Shown piece after piece: positions 45,792-58,086 of a DNA stretch of 64,000 bases; the stretch's first letter is position 1; every line of letters starts with the position of its first letter. Below the pieces are notes generated by a model that saw nothing but the letters and a program-made list of their open reading frames with translations, had not been told where the DNA came from and made no database searches. Origin of the DNA: Macrophomina tecta (lineage: Eukaryota; Ascomycota; Dothideomycetes; Botryosphaeriales; Botryosphaeriaceae); NCBI GenBank assembly GCA_024180945.1, contig JAKSGN010000020.1, positions 1,116,001-1,180,000 on the forward strand, given 5' to 3'. A program made the translations under genes and the position numbers.

Positions 45792-47708
45792 TTGTGGACC
45801 GTTTGCGTCGCATGGGATTATTAAGATATCTGAATGGTGTTGACCTGGCTTCGTGGTCTCACAAAAGTAGGGGGCACTTAATCGGTCGAGGAAATGCACA
45901 TCTTCTACAGCGTCCCCGTCATGGCCCCTTACTCAAAGCTAAGGTCATTCCGTGAACATGCTAGACTGTCACCTCATTCAAAAGCCCCAGCATCTCTGTG
46001 GAGCCTTCCCATATGACCGGGTGATGATGGGTTCATGAGTACGGCTTAGGTTAGGACGGAAGAAGATGTCCGCTTTGCCGACAAGAGCAACTCTGGAAAT
46101 CGATAACGACCTTGAGCAGACTCGTCATGGCTCAGGTGCTTATAGTATTCGAGAACCTGGAGCGGAGAGTAATGGAAATATCGATGCCTGCTCGGTCACA
46201 TCCGCATTGATCAGCATTGCTGATGTTCTGTCCTTTAAGGGTATAGGCCACACTACAGAGAGAGGAGCGACCAACAAGACACTGGACGCTGCGAGAGACA
46301 GCTGATCTGACTGTCCCCATATTATCGTAGCACTGAACCCCCACCGAAATCTTACAAGTGGGAAATTCCGAATTGAGGGAGCGCTATGTCCGTAGGCTTT
46401 TCCACAGTCTGTAATGGAACTAGCGGATACTGTAGATGTACGCAATCACTGAGACTGAATGCAATAACGCAACAGAAGCAACCTTTGAGATCGAACAGGT
46501 GTCAACGAACAACACCTGCATGTCCGCACCGAGACGACAGGTATCGTACCGCAACATCCAACCGCTACTGCTCAGCGTTGCCCGTGTGCGTCTGATTCCA
46601 TAGGAATACGGCGAAGCGTCCCAAGCATCAGGCTCATAGTAAGAAACGACCGCTACCGCCGCAAACACATAGACTTTGACTTCTCCAGAACGTAATAAGG
46701 CAGCCAGTGTCGTCGGTGGCTTCTTCAGGCGCAGGTATTCATATGTGCACTGGCTGTGGCGATGTCGGGATGGAGCATCTCCTTATGACTGAGAGTTGCG
46801 GGATGCCGCTGCTGATCCAATTCTCGATCATCTACTCGTCGGCAGGAGACAAGGTTGCCCGGGCCTTCATATCGGCCTATCAGGTCGTTCAGGCTGCCAA
46901 GTGGAAGGGCAAGGTTGTCCTGGGTAAGCTACCGAGAACAGAAAGTAGCACATCTCTTGTTTATCATAGTTGTGGAGATGATATGTAGAACCCTGTTAGT
47001 TTTCCGACGGTAGATTCAACACCATATTAACGGAATAACTCTTGATCAAGATGGGAATGCCATTTCGGAGTCCGTCTGGGTGACGGTAGACAGCTGGCAT
47101 CCTAGAGCGTGGGACGTCGCAAAATGCTGTAGCATGGAGCACTCGAACGAAGAGTTTGCGCTACACGGTGAGTGCGACTAACTGCGTATTTCTGATTACT
47201 GTTGCACATATGACTGACTGCCAAATGATTCTTACTGTCTAGGACTGGCGAAGTAATCTGAAGATAGGCCCACCGAGGTGAACGCTTTCTGTTGGAATCC
47301 TTGCCCACTGCTCGTGCGCGGACCGGCTCTGATTTCAGCTCATGGCCAGAAAAGCTTGCCTGAGGAGTAGGCCATAATCTGGCTCATTCATGGTATCCTG
47401 GGCCGAGGCTCGCCACCTTCAGCGACTGTTCTTTTCATGTAATCAATCTCCCGTTTCGAAGCAAGGAAGACGTCCCTCTACCGGCCGGCCAGGACTTTTT
47501 CGGGCCGGTCGCGCAGCCGGCATGCCTATCGTCGGCCTCACCCCCACCCGACTGATAACGGCTCCGAGAGCTTGATCCACCACCATCTTTCTCCCGGCAC
47601 CTCGCCATGCATCCTGATTTCAATCGCCCTCCCTCCCGGGCATTGCCCCTTCGCCGACGCCCCATCGGCCGCATCACGCCCACCTGACCAACCGCCGCCG
47701 CCACCACA
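45792..47708. other. 1.9-kb stretch without a supported gene
   Basis: Short frames (46066-46305, 46386-46595 and 46707-46988, plus strand) have no family feature I can defend. Composition drops in GC relative to the flanking genes. The final 150 bp are C-rich leader-like sequence ahead of the dihydroorotate dehydrogenase ATG. Confidence 0.5.
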
Positions 47709-48734
47709 ATGCCTCTCACCATCAACCCTCCGCTCCTCAACTCGGCCAACCCATGGGCGACTGACCTCGCCGACCTACGCGCCCTCTACGCATCCCCCTA
47801 CACCGGCGCGATCACCACGCGCACAAGCCTCCTCGCCGGCTTCCCGCACACGCCCGCCCACAACCAGTATACCTTCTTCTCCCCCAGCACTCAGCAACCT
47901 GTCTCCGGCGGCCCCGACCCATCCCCAGCCTCCACGCCACCCACCCACTCCGCCAGCCTCAACACTCTCGGCTACTCGCCCCACCCGCTCTCCACCTACC
48001 TCTCCCACGTCTCCGCCCTCTCGCGCGAAGCCTGCGCGCCCGCAAGCCGCCTCCGCCGCGACAAGCCCATCATCCTCTCCGTCACCGGCACCCCCTCCGA
48101 AGTCGCAACCTGCTACACGGTAATCGCCGCGCACGCGCGCTCCGTCGCCATGCCGCTCGCCCTCGAGCTCAACCTGTCGTGCCCCAACATCCCCGGCAAG
48201 CCCCCGCCCGCGTACAGCCGCGCCACGCTCGTCGAGTACCTGCGCGCGCTGGCGCGCGTGTACAGGGATGGCGCCGGCGTGGCCGTCGGCGTCAAGGTGC
48301 CGCCCTACACGCACGCGGGCATGTTTGAGGACTTCGCCCGCGCGTTGGGCGAGGTGCTGCCGAGTCCGGTGGCGTTCGTGACCGCGGTGAACACGCTGGC
48401 GCCGGCGTTGGTGCTGGCGGGAGAAGGAGGCGAAGGCGAGGCCTTGCGGCCGGCGTTGGCGAGTGCGAGTGGGTTGGGCGTGGGCGGAATGGCCGGCGCG
48501 CCGTTGCATGCGCTGGCGTTGGGCAATGTGTTGGGGCTGAGGGAGGCGCTGGCGCGGGTGCCGGAGCTGCGGGGGGTGATGCTGATTGGGATCGGCGGGG
48601 TGGAGGATGCGGAGGGGTATAGAAGGATGAGGAGTGTAGGCGCTGGCGCGGTCGGAGTGGGCACGGCGCTGGGGAGGTTCGGGGTGGATGTGTTTGAAAG
48701 GATTTGGAAAGGCTTGGAGCGGCCAAAATTGTAG
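47709..48734 (+). CDS. Dihydroorotate dehydrogenase, class 1 (fumarate-type) homologue
   Basis: This FMN flavoprotein is expected to oxidise dihydroorotate to orotate in pyrimidine synthesis, or to act on a related substrate. A single exon gives 341 aa. No mitochondrial presequence or membrane helix is present, unlike class 2 enzymes, so it should be cytosolic. Landmarks are LLNSANPWATDLADL at the N-terminus, SASLNTLGY, LSVTG, and the class 1 catalytic loop LELNLSCPNIPGKPPPAY with Cys158 as the probable base. The FMN-binding segments are VGVKVPPYT, VTAVNTL, GVGGMAGAPLHALALGNV, LIGIGGVEDAEGYRRM and GAVGVGTALGRFG. The gene is very GC-rich (over-use of C/G third bases) compared with the AT-richer DNA on both sides. 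Most filamentous ascomycetes make UMP with a mitochondrial class 2 enzyme, so this may be an extra copy. Confidence 0.88.
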   Translation: MPLTINPPLLNSANPWATDLADLRALYASPYTGAITTRTSLLAGFPHTPAHNQYTFFSPSTQQPVSGGPDPSPASTPPTHSASLNTLGYSPHPLSTYLSHVSALSREACAPASRLRRDKPIILSVTGTPSEVATCYTVIAAHARSVAMPLALELNLSCPNIPGKPPPAYSRATLVEYLRALARVYRDGAGVAVGVKVPPYTHAGMFEDFARALGEVLPSPVAFVTAVNTLAPALVLAGEGGEGEALRPALASASGLGVGGMAGAPLHALALGNVLGLREALARVPELRGVMLIGIGGVEDAEGYRRMRSVGAGAVGVGTALGRFGVDVFERIWKGLERPKL

Positions 48735-50163
48735 ATGATGGAGTGATGGACCTCGTTGAAGCGCAGCAGGTAGGTATCGAAGGAATGCTTCACTGACACC
48801 GCAAGCTTAGCGCTGACCGAGAGACAGTAGTAGTATATGTGCATATAGCAATACACCCTTCTGATAAAATCATCCTGGAGAGATTTCTCGCAAGTCCCGC
48901 CTGTCGAACTCGTGTCCATTTTTACACGCTGAACAGCTCATGACCTGAGGCGTCTCCGCATCCTCTTTGTGTTCTAAATTTTCATTAATCCTTCCTTCAG
49001 ATTCCCCTGTTGCCAATACCGGTGGTAAAAAGCCACCAGCGTCTGTACGGCTCTTCTTTTATGCAGCTTCCGGCGAGTCAAATTCCCGGCCACGGAGACG
49101 CTTGAGCAGACACACTTTGCCAACGAAGACTCTAAGGAATCCAGTGGTGCGTGCCTGGTCAGCGCTTGTCATGTTTCCTCTAAAGGTCTCATTAGAGATG
49201 GTGGGCTGGAGCTTGACGCTGCGTGAATCGCATGAACGAATTGGCCAGCGTGGCTGTGTTGTGAGGCTGGGCCCATTGAATTTATCAGCCTCGTGTGCTT
49301 CCTCCCAAGTATGCCACCAGCAATATCCTTGCGGATAATGTCATGATGGCCTGCAAGTCTCATGATGCCTCGAATCCCAACTCATGCCACCGAGGAACTT
49401 CTATCATGAGAAGGCAACGTGTTACTTGGTTTGAGAAAGTATGGCACTCAATAGTCGGTGGTGGCAACTCTATTGTTTTGCAGCTCTGTTCCCCCGCTTT
49501 CGCTGACCGAGATAGAGTGCACGCCTAGCGATTTGCTGAACAAAGTTCGACAATAACGCAGCGCTTACGAATATGTGAATGCCATGTAGGTCAGGGTGGC
49601 AGATGAATATTCAGGTAATTATTTGGGCGTAGAGGCGCATGATGAAGCGAGTTTATGAGCCAAGGAACGTATACATTGCTATTCTCATTCTAAGAAGGAA
49701 ACTCTTATAGTGTTAATATAATAATCCGGGTACGCTAAGCCTGTTCGGATTAAAATGCTTTCGCTAACTCTCGTCAATTCTCTCCGACATTCACATAATA
49801 CATCATGAACGTGAACATTAAACGCTCTCAAGCCTCTTCAGTGGTTCCATCAATTCCTGATTAAGTAGCCTTTGATCTCAGAACTGGAAATAAAGAAACG
49901 GAATCTTTCAATTCTATCCGTAACAGTCGGAGTATTTAGCAACAGTCCTATTTATCCGGCTGTCATCGAATTAACCCAGAGCTATTGTCTACCTATTAAA
50001 CAAGGTATGCGCCAGGAAACTTAAATACACGTGATGTCTAACAATACCTCTTCAAGAGAGTACGGGAGTATACGTCAATCCTCGCTTTTTTTTTTTTTTT
50101 TTCCTGGAATATTTACAGGAGGACGAGGCGAGTACATCTTGGCTTGTGCGATCACTGTCTTCA
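48735..50163. other. AT-richer stretch without a supported gene
   Basis: 1.4 kb with falling GC content after about 49500. It holds TTAATATAATAATCC-like sequence and a long T run (about 50086-50102) near the 3' end of the desaturase. Frames are short and lack family features. Confidence 0.5.
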
Positions 50164-51582
50164 TCACTCGCAGGACTGAGAAAGCTCCTTCACCTTGGAA
50201 TTATCCCGCCTCCAGACTTGCACCTCACATCCTCCGCGGATGACCGCAACCCTTAAAGTGGACAGCGCGTTGTGCGCAGCGTTAGAATGGTCGTAAACAC
50301 CACCATTGAAAATAGCGGTAGCGTCCTTACCGATCCCTGATCGGATCAAAGCCGCTCCACCCGGGTGTTCGTTGATAAACTCAGTGATATCATGGACGAT
50401 ACCCGCGATGGCGATAAGACGGCGGCCTTGTCTGCAGAGCGCAACATAATCATCCCATTCCATGACTGGAAGCTGATCCAGGGGGATGCCCCAATCAAGC
50501 TTAGCACGCCTTCGATCTAGTTTCTTCTGAGCTTGCTGGAGACGGCCTTTCTCGATCTCGTTGGTGCGGAACTTCTTCAGATCATGAGCGAGCCCAAGCT
50601 GCATCCATGCCCAGATACACCACTTCGAAGGATCGTACTGAAACCACTCTATCGCGTTGCGGTAATCGCTCGGAAACTCATGATGAAAATTGTGGTATCC
50701 TTCCCCGAGAGTGATAAGCGCGGTAAAGACGTGATCGCGAGGGGAGTGACGATCGTCAAATGTCTGATCTCCTAGCCAGTGGGCAAGTGAATTGACGCAA
50801 AATGTCGCTTGCTGTATGAAGAACGTTCGAAGAATACCGGCGTATACAAGGCCCCCACGCCAATCGCTCCAGCCAAAGCCAGCAATAAGAGTTGGAAACA
50901 CAAGCGCCATGACGAGGACCATTACAAGATAGTGACGGTGTTGCCAGATAACAATGGGATCATCGTTGAGGTCGGAAATATCTGAACGGCCGATTCTCTT
51001 GGGATCCTGCTTGATGACCATCCAGCCGAGATGAGAGTACAAAAGGCCCCTAATAAAGAGGTGAGTTTTGGTGGCTGTAGGGTAATATGATAGGAGAGTA
51101 TACTTTTTAACGGAGTAAGGGTCCTTGTCGGTGTCGGTATAACGGTGGTGAGCACGATGATTACGAGCCCACCATCTAATCGAGCCCTGAACGGCGCCAG
51201 CGCCAGTGCCAGCGAGGAAAATTTTGAGAGGGAGTGCAGCTTTGTACGAATTATGTGCCCAGAGGCGGTGATAGCCAGCGGTGATACCCAGCCCGGTCAA
51301 ATGGTAGTAGACGATCGACCAACAAAGAGTCTTCAGGCGGAGTGGAGTTGAAAGAGAGGCAACGCAGCCGATAAAGGGAATTACGGCGATAAAGAGTATG
51401 TTCAGCCAGTTAACATGCTTATACCACTTTTTACGTGGTAGGGGCTTATCGGCGTCCTCATGCTCATAAGTAGAACAAGAGCTGCGTCGGTTGAGTGAGA
51501 TGCGTGGACGAACGGCCGGATGGTTCTGCTGAGCGGTGGCGTCAACCGATGAGCGCATGTCCGTAGCGGCATAAGAAGCCAT
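50164..51582 (-). CDS. Acyl-CoA delta-9 desaturase with C-terminal cytochrome b5 (Ole1-type)
   Basis: This is an ER-membrane di-iron enzyme introducing the delta-9 double bond into palmitoyl/stearoyl-CoA. Exon 1 is 51582..51104, a 54-bp intron is 51103..51050 (GTATAC...TTAG), and exon 2 is 51049..50164, giving 454 aa. The intron is in frame and stop-free, but removing it gives [17 protein letters not shown], the family sequence. Histidine boxes are HRLWAH (105-110), HRAHH (142-146) and HNFHH (279-283). Membrane segments are around 57-80, 86-103 and 200-222. The cytochrome b5 domain (about 355-440) has heme ligands in EHPGG (His388) and YDHSNAAH (His414). It could be the main OLE1 or a paralogue; its place beside a P450 in AT-rich DNA makes a specialised copy possible. 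Confidence 0.94.
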   Translation of the reverse strand: MASYAATDMRSSVDATAQQNHPAVRPRISLNRRSSCSTYEHEDADKPLPRKKWYKHVNWLNILFIAVIPFIGCVASLSTPLRLKTLCWSIVYYHLTGLGITAGYHRLWAHNSYKAALPLKIFLAGTGAGAVQGSIRWWARNHRAHHRYTDTDKDPYSVKKYTLLSYYPTATKTHLFIRGLLYSHLGWMVIKQDPKRIGRSDISDLNDDPIVIWQHRHYLVMVLVMALVFPTLIAGFGWSDWRGGLVYAGILRTFFIQQATFCVNSLAHWLGDQTFDDRHSPRDHVFTALITLGEGYHNFHHEFPSDYRNAIEWFQYDPSKWCIWAWMQLGLAHDLKKFRTNEIEKGRLQQAQKKLDRRRAKLDWGIPLDQLPVMEWDDYVALCRQGRRLIAIAGIVHDITEFINEHPGGAALIRSGIGKDATAIFNGGVYDHSNAAHNALSTLRVAVIRGGCEVQVWRRDNSKVKELSQSCE

Positions 51583-54116
51583 GAAGGGGGAGGGTGTCTT
51601 GGAGCTCGTGCGCGACGGACTTAAAAGAGACTGAACAGGACTTAGTCTGGTCTTTTAGGTGTTGCGCAACCCGAAAACACAGTCTGATGCTGCAGTAGAG
51701 GTTGTTAATAGCTAACGAGGATAGGGAAGCGGTGGGAAGCAATCGATGGTTTCCGCCTTTTGCCTATCTACCATAGACGTTGGGCGCGTATGGCGGGGAG
51801 GAGTTTCTCAAACAATGTAACTACTTGTAGAAGTGTGTGTGTGAACGCCGCAGGCGAGGTGGCACAGAATATTCTCTCAAGAAAGTCGTGACTGCGCAGT
51901 CTTATGGCTACAAGCCTCTTCACTGCCCGGCTGCCGGCGGAGAATGTGGTGTATGTTCCATCGGCCCGCAAACGTAATGGAAGACGTCACGTTTCACCGA
52001 ATGGGGCTCGACGACATGAAATCTGCACCACGTATCTCCTACGGTCGTCAAACGACTTTGCCCGCGCCAGGCACTTCCTCCAGAGCGTGTACTTCCTGAT
52101 TACTAATATTCAGCGTGTTGGTATGCTCGTAACCCATCCATCCGTACCAACTCCCAGCGAGTCAAGACTATGACTAACGTTTAGGCTACTATGTTATCTT
52201 ATCATTCTTGTATTCGATCGGAAGGAGCTGTCTTTGGCTTCCCTTCCATCCTCAAAAACTCGGTGTGCACGATCGACGCGGATGAGGATGTCATACAGAA
52301 ATCGGAATCTGGTTATCATTCATCGAGGACACGCACCATTGTCGACAGTGCGTCATATTGTGAGCCTTACATCGCGACTGACGGAATGCGCACTACTTCC
52401 TTCAATGGAAACTTTACCCTCTCACGAATCTGCGCTAGTATATGGTATTATAACGCTCATCAGCTTGACTCTGCGTGGGCCCGCGTTTTTCGTTGTAGCG
52501 ACAATAGTAGCGTGGTCTATTCGTGGTCCTTGACCGTAATCCTCATCCTGCCTTCAAAGTGACTATTTGTGGTGTGCTCAAAGATAAGGGAAAACGCTCA
52601 CCTACCGAAGATTGGAGGCTTACGCGCCCTACACTCATTGATTTCTGAGCAAGCAAAGATAGAATTCCGCCCAATTCATATTCCACCTAAAGTGTATGTT
52701 CCTCTGGGGCCAACAATGGCGTTCTTTGCGAGTGGAGCCTTCACCGATATCCACCGTGACCGGCCAGGAAAACCTGTTCTTACGAATATCCGCAGCAGTA
52801 AGGCATGGTTGTGGAACACGTCTACGAACGAGAAGCAAAGCCTATTTAACATTTCAAGCAACACGTAACTGCCAATCCTACCAGATAGATGAACACTTCC
52901 TAAACTCGCGTGTCAGAGACCTTGCGGCACAGCCTGGCGCCCGCTTCGCGTACGAGGTTTCATGCGGCGGCGGCGGCAGCAGCGGCCGTTTGGTCCATAG
53001 CGACGCCTTTCCAGCATATCCATAGCGCTCGCAAACGTTGACCCGCATTCCATCGCACCACCGGCTACGCAATGCTCAGCTGTTCCCTAAACCTGGGCCC
53101 TCGGTGGCCTCCGGCTCTCCAACCGAGGCATGGTCTACACTCATCCTGAGTTCTACCACAGCCACGTCCTAGGCGGCAAGCACTTCCGCTGCTGATGCGG
53201 CCGACGTTCGAGCCCGTGCTCTGGGTTCTGGCGCCCTTCTCCTTTTACAGCCCCTTGAGGACGGTCAAGACAGCGCGCGCTAAAGAATTCGCCAGACAGC
53301 GTTCTTGGGCGGTCTTTCACCCCATCGCGGCATACAGCATCTCTCTTCACAGAGTCCATTCGGTGTTCGTTATAATTGCGGGCTGGATAATAGCTGCGCT
53401 GCCGGAAAATTCAGACAGAGGCGCTGGGTACTCCAGAGAGTCACAAAGATAAGGCTGAGGCGCAGCTATCAATGATGGCAGGGGCATTAGGGGGGGCTTT
53501 GTGTGGACTACTTACGAGTGGCGGGCCACTGGCATTTCCAGGAGTCAGAGCTATAATACACGCACAGGATTCGTTAAAGGAGAGTAAAGAGTATATAATC
53601 TACATCTGAGGATGATGAGCGATTCCAAGGAGCACTTGCATAGGGCTCTAACTGCGAGTACGGTACATTGTTATCTCATTGCGTGGTAAAAGCTTAGCAT
53701 TCCCAGGGCGTCGCCGTTGCATCCTATGATAAACGACGTTGGAATCCCAGTCCATTTAAAAACTAACCAAAGGATTTTTACTTTTGCAGCTAAAAAGCAT
53801 CTCCGGCAGTTCCCGACCGCTTTTTAAGTTTTCCCTAAACTTTATAAATCACGCACTATCAGGTCAAGCGAGCCAACAAAAGGTAAAGTTTCCTGCCCCA
53901 TGTTTTCCACCCTGTGTTCCCCGCCTCCATGTTCTCACACTTATTTACCCCCGCTTCTAATGCTTCCTAACGGAGGGGGGGTTTTTTCTGGAGGCACACG
54001 TTCACTCAAATCCCTCGGTAAAGAATGAACGATTGCTGCCCAAACGTATTATATTGTAGCCATCCAGCCGTATTCGCGCCTTCGAAGAGCACCATTGGAA
54101 AGGATAAGACGCAATT
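51583..54116. other. 2.5-kb stretch with no intact gene, likely relic DNA
   Basis: Frames are short. One fragment at 53100-53195 (plus) reads GGLRLSNRGMVYTHPEFYHS and looks protein-like but is closed by nearby stops on both sides. 53450-54110 becomes AT-richer, with TTTTTAAG and TTTATAAATC sequence. I read this as degraded repeats or pseudogene remains between the desaturase and the P450. Confidence 0.45.
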
Positions 54117-55824
54117 ATGGCCATTTTTACTGTGGTGATCACGGCGTTGGTAAGATTTTACCACTAGTAGCTAGCAACTGTCTACTAAGACGTAATATGC
54201 AGTGCCTCTTAATGGGCGGAAGATGCATCTACAACCTATTTTTCCATCCTCTCCGTCATTATCCCGGACCTCTCTTCTGCCGTGCTTCTTCTGTTCCACG
54301 CTTATGGCACCGCTTAGCCGGAACCGCAGTCCAGCACGCACATCGAGCTCACGAGAAATATGGTACCGTTGTACGACTTAGCCCGGCAGAGCTTAGTTTC
54401 ATTACCAGCCAAGCCTGGGATGGTGGGATATCACTCTCCAGCCCCAGTATGTAATTTCTCTTTGACTCAAAAGCAGACATCTACACTAAACAAGAAGCGG
54501 CCAATGAGCTTCCGAAAGAATCGGCGTACAACAATCCGCCGCCTGGTGTGGTACCGGGACTTTTCAGTGCTAAAGATGGGCCGGCACACCAGCGCCAGCG
54601 CCGTATATTTGCTCCTGCTTTTACTAATACGGCACTGAGGCAACAGGAGACCATGCTGGCCGGACACGTGAAGAAGCTCATGGCGCATCTCCACAGAGCA
54701 TGCGAGAGTGGTGAGGCACAAGTCAACTTCGCTGACCTATTCAATTTCCTGACCTTTGATGTCATGGCCGATTTGGCTTTTGGAGCGCCTTTGGGGCTAC
54801 TAGACTCTGGATCTTACAACACCTGGGTGAGGAACATGTTTGCGGTGATCAAGCTGTTGTCCCTGCGACTTACGCTGCTATCCTACACGCCCTTGCTCAT
54901 CAGGTTGCTTACTCCGTTGCTTGCGTCCAAAAGTGCTGTCGAAAAACGGAACCAGCACTTTAGCTTCGCGGCTGAATTAGTTAATAAGCGGCTCGATCGG
55001 TCTGAAGATTTGGACAGGCCCGATATCTGGTCTTTCGTCGAGAAGAAGCAGGACACTCTGACGCGCCCGGAGATGCACTCAAACGCAATCATTCTCATGG
55101 GAGCTGGCTCAGAGACGACTGCGTCTGCACTCTGTGGGATAGTGTGGTATTTGACCAGACAGCTGAACTGCATGGAGGCTTTGGTGCGAGAGATCCGGGA
55201 GTTAAGAGGCGAGAAAGACTTCACTATGGAAAACTTGGTGAACTTGCCGTATCTTAACGCTGTGATCAGCGAGGGTATGAGGTTGTATCCACCGGCGCCG
55301 GATATGCAGCACCGAGTCGTGCCTGCGGGTGGCACCACGATCTGCGGCAACCATGTGCCGGCTGAGGTAGGCGCGCTTTCTAGTCATCCATCACAAATCT
55401 GGCTAACAAATCCCCCGTATAGACTACTGTGGCCGTGTATCAATACCCAGCTTACCACTCACGGCACAATTTTCACCGTCCGGAAGAGTTTTTGCCCGAG
55501 AGATGGCTTCCGGAAGCCCTTGAGAAAGGTGAATTTGTTAAAGATGACAGAAGGGTACTACAGCCCTTCTCGAAAGGGCCAAGGAGCTGTATCGGGAAGA
55601 AGTGAGTATTTACTACCTCCGTGACCGAGCTTCTCTGAGTTATATTGCTTGATAGTCTGGCTCTGCACGAGATCCGCCTGACCCTAGCTTATCTTTTATG
55701 GCATTTCGACTTGTATGCCACGAGTGCGAGCGAGAACTGGCTTCAGCAAAAAAGTTATCTTGCGTGGGATAGGCCTGCGCTACAAGTCGTAGTCAAGGGG
55801 ACCGACACTGCCTCCATTTTCTAA
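54117..55824 (+). CDS. Cytochrome P450 monooxygenase
   Basis: This is an ER-anchored heme monooxygenase. The exons are 54117..54149, 54203..54422, 54477..55366, 55423..55601 and 55656..55824, with introns of 53-56 bp, giving 496 aa. The 11-codon first exon (MAIFTVVITAL) joins CLLMGGRCIYNLFFHPLRHY to form the membrane anchor and the fungal NLFFHPLRHYPGP hinge. Motifs in order are W-x-x-x-R-like QRQRRIFAPAF, I-helix MGAGSETTAS, K-helix EGMR, PERW, and the heme loop FSKGPRSCIGKN with Cys437 as the iron ligand. Each junction restores these motifs: AWD-DIYTK, HVPAE-TTVAVYQYP and CIGK-NLALHEIR. The pattern resembles isotrichodermin C-15 hydroxylase-like P450s of secondary metabolism; substrate unknown. 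All motifs are intact, so it is not obviously a pseudogene. Confidence 0.93.
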
Positions 55825-58086
55825 CATTGAGAATCGATTGTCTCGGTGTCTCCTTTTATGGCTTGCGAGTGGCTAAGACTGAAAATGTCGGCTGGATGCC
55901 GAATACGAGGCCGAGTTTTATGTTCTGTGGATGTCGAATTGAAATATGTAAAAGCAGTGGTGAGAGAATAAAGCTCTAAACTACGAGGCATATTTAGCAT
56001 TTATATACTCTCGCGTGATGGTGCTATACCACTCGTGGAGGCCAGCTATATCCCGGAATACATTAATGCTCGCGCGAATATTCGTCCCAAAAGACTACAC
56101 TCAGTACGATTTCACGTAAGAAATTGCGAAAACAATAGCTTCGTACGATTTGGCTACCTGACACTCTGCTTGAATTCAAACACCCCTCTATAACCGCCGA
56201 TCGGCCTTTCGCTATCAACTACAGCTCACTGGAAAAGAATGCCGTCTCTGTAGGGCGGCAGGGTTTCCGGACCAAGTGCCGCTAAAGTTGCCCTTCAATT
56301 CTCCATGTGGCAAGCTCTGACATGGGGAATAAACAGCATACAAACTCTTGGCGTGCAATGTAGCACTCTGCGCACCCGCGTAGCGAAATGCACACCTACT
56401 GAACTACGCATATGCGGTGTATTAAATACCGGAAAAGGTATAGCAGTGTAAAAACCTCTATGTGGGGACTAAATAGATATATAGCCACTGATATATAGAA
56501 CTCTTCGAGTCTCCGTATTACCTAGCCAGCCCTAGCCTACACCCGGCCAAGGATTTCCGCCACAGACTTCCGCCGGGATTAGACGGCACGGGTCAGCTAA
56601 TTTGCAACCTTTCCTGACGGAAGGTTTAATACTAATAAGGCTCGGGCTTGTTTATAAAGCTAATGCGAGGCTTATACATTTCGCTACGCGAGTATGCAAA
56701 ACGCTACATTGTACGCGTCACGTGTGTATCCTGTATTATCCCGCTTGACATCCTCTCCTGACAAGGATCTACGGGTGGGATTACTGAACACTTCGGTACC
56801 TGGCGGTCCCTCTTCTGATAATGCCCCATAACGGATCCCTATAAAGTCACTGGCTCCTAAGCTTCCAAAACTGGGCCACCTCCGGGTCCTGGAGATTCGC
56901 CGACTCGTCAACTCACCAATAGAAAACCAGAGCAATCGGAAGAGATATAAGTATCAACAGCGGCCATATATCAAACCGACATACAACATTTGTCCACAAC
57001 AGCTCTTTCTGGAAAAAAGTAACATTATGACCGCTCCAGACTGGACTACCCTCATTCGAGATAAGCTCGACGTGCGCGACTCTGGGAGTCCCCCAAAGTA
57101 GCGTCTTCCTAAAAACTTCACAAGCAAGGCGCACCGCAATGCTACTATTGGAGCCTTCAGCCTGTCTGATGGAATAACCAGGCTCCTTGCCGATAAGGAG
57201 CGTCATATCACCGAGGCTCACGTTGCCACGGCCCTGCTCAAAAAAAAAAAAAAAAAAAAATTGGCTGCTTGTACGTGTTATAAAACACTTACAGTTGGCC
57301 GGGGAGTGACGACAGTTTCGGGTATAATTCCTCAGGAAGCGCTGCGGCGCGCCAACCCAACGTCGGTGAATCTACGGATATAATGGTGGATTCAGGCCCC
57401 TTAAAGGTACATGCTCGAGTCGTCTCTGCCTTCTAATTCAATTTTACATGGATGCTTCTTGTTCTAGACGAGCTTTTCCCGCAGTGGTTCCTTGTATACA
57501 ATATCTCCCACCCATTTGACGGTCGTATGAAGGCCGTATGAGGCTGACTGCCCAGCCTACGATATCCGTCCCAGAAAAAGTGCAGTATCTCAGCACCGTG
57601 TGGATAGGAATTTTCCGGGCCAGAGTCTTTGTTAGGTTGTCTTCTCTATCATGTTTAGCAGAAAGGTGGAAGCTGATTGCTGCTGATGTTTCCCAGAAGC
57701 AAAGGCTCATCAAGCTTTGCTCCGTGTCATACGCCGCGTGCACTCATCTTGTGAAGGACAGTGCAAGAGCATTGTATGTGCAGAGATAGTTGCCGGTAAG
57801 AGCATGCAAACGTGAAAGCGTGTATTCAAAACAAGGCTTTGAAAAGAACCGACAATATTTACATGAGGCGAAATCTTGCTCTAATCCGTCTATAGATGCT
57901 CCTCTCGTGAATCTTTCGTATCCGGGCTCGTCTCCTCTTCTAGGAGCGAGTTTTCCTGACCTCCGACCCGACAGCCATCAAAAATTACTCTGTAGCCAGG
58001 TGCGTCGCCCTATCCGCCAATCCGGAAAGGACAAATTCATCCAAATATCTAGGCGAAAAGAAAAAGAGGAAAGCGCCCGTCTCGGC
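55825..58086. other. AT-richer region with relic sequence and an A20 tract
   Basis: No recognised gene. 55900-56700 is TA-rich with stops in all frames and looks like worn repeat DNA. A 20-base A run lies at 57241-57260. A possible coding fragment on the minus strand is listed separately. Confidence 0.5.
56684..57221 (-). pseudogene. Possible small membrane-protein gene or relic
   Basis: Not recognised. A minus-strand frame (57221..56913) reads through QGRGNVSLGDMTLLIGKEPG and HVELISNEGSPVWSGHNVTF and ends with a hydrophobic segment, IWPLLILISLPIALVFYW. A second frame downstream (to 56684) contains GASDFIGIRYGALSEEGPPG and could be its next exon after a short intron. The proteins look non-random but there is no start-to-stop model I can defend. 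The A20 tract interrupts the upstream side. Confidence 0.3.

Noticed and set aside
46707..46988. Frame with an RAFISAYQ stretch recalling the N-terminus of Pam16
   Set aside because: The similarity is a few residues only, the expected upstream and downstream family motifs are missing, and no splice joins extend it.
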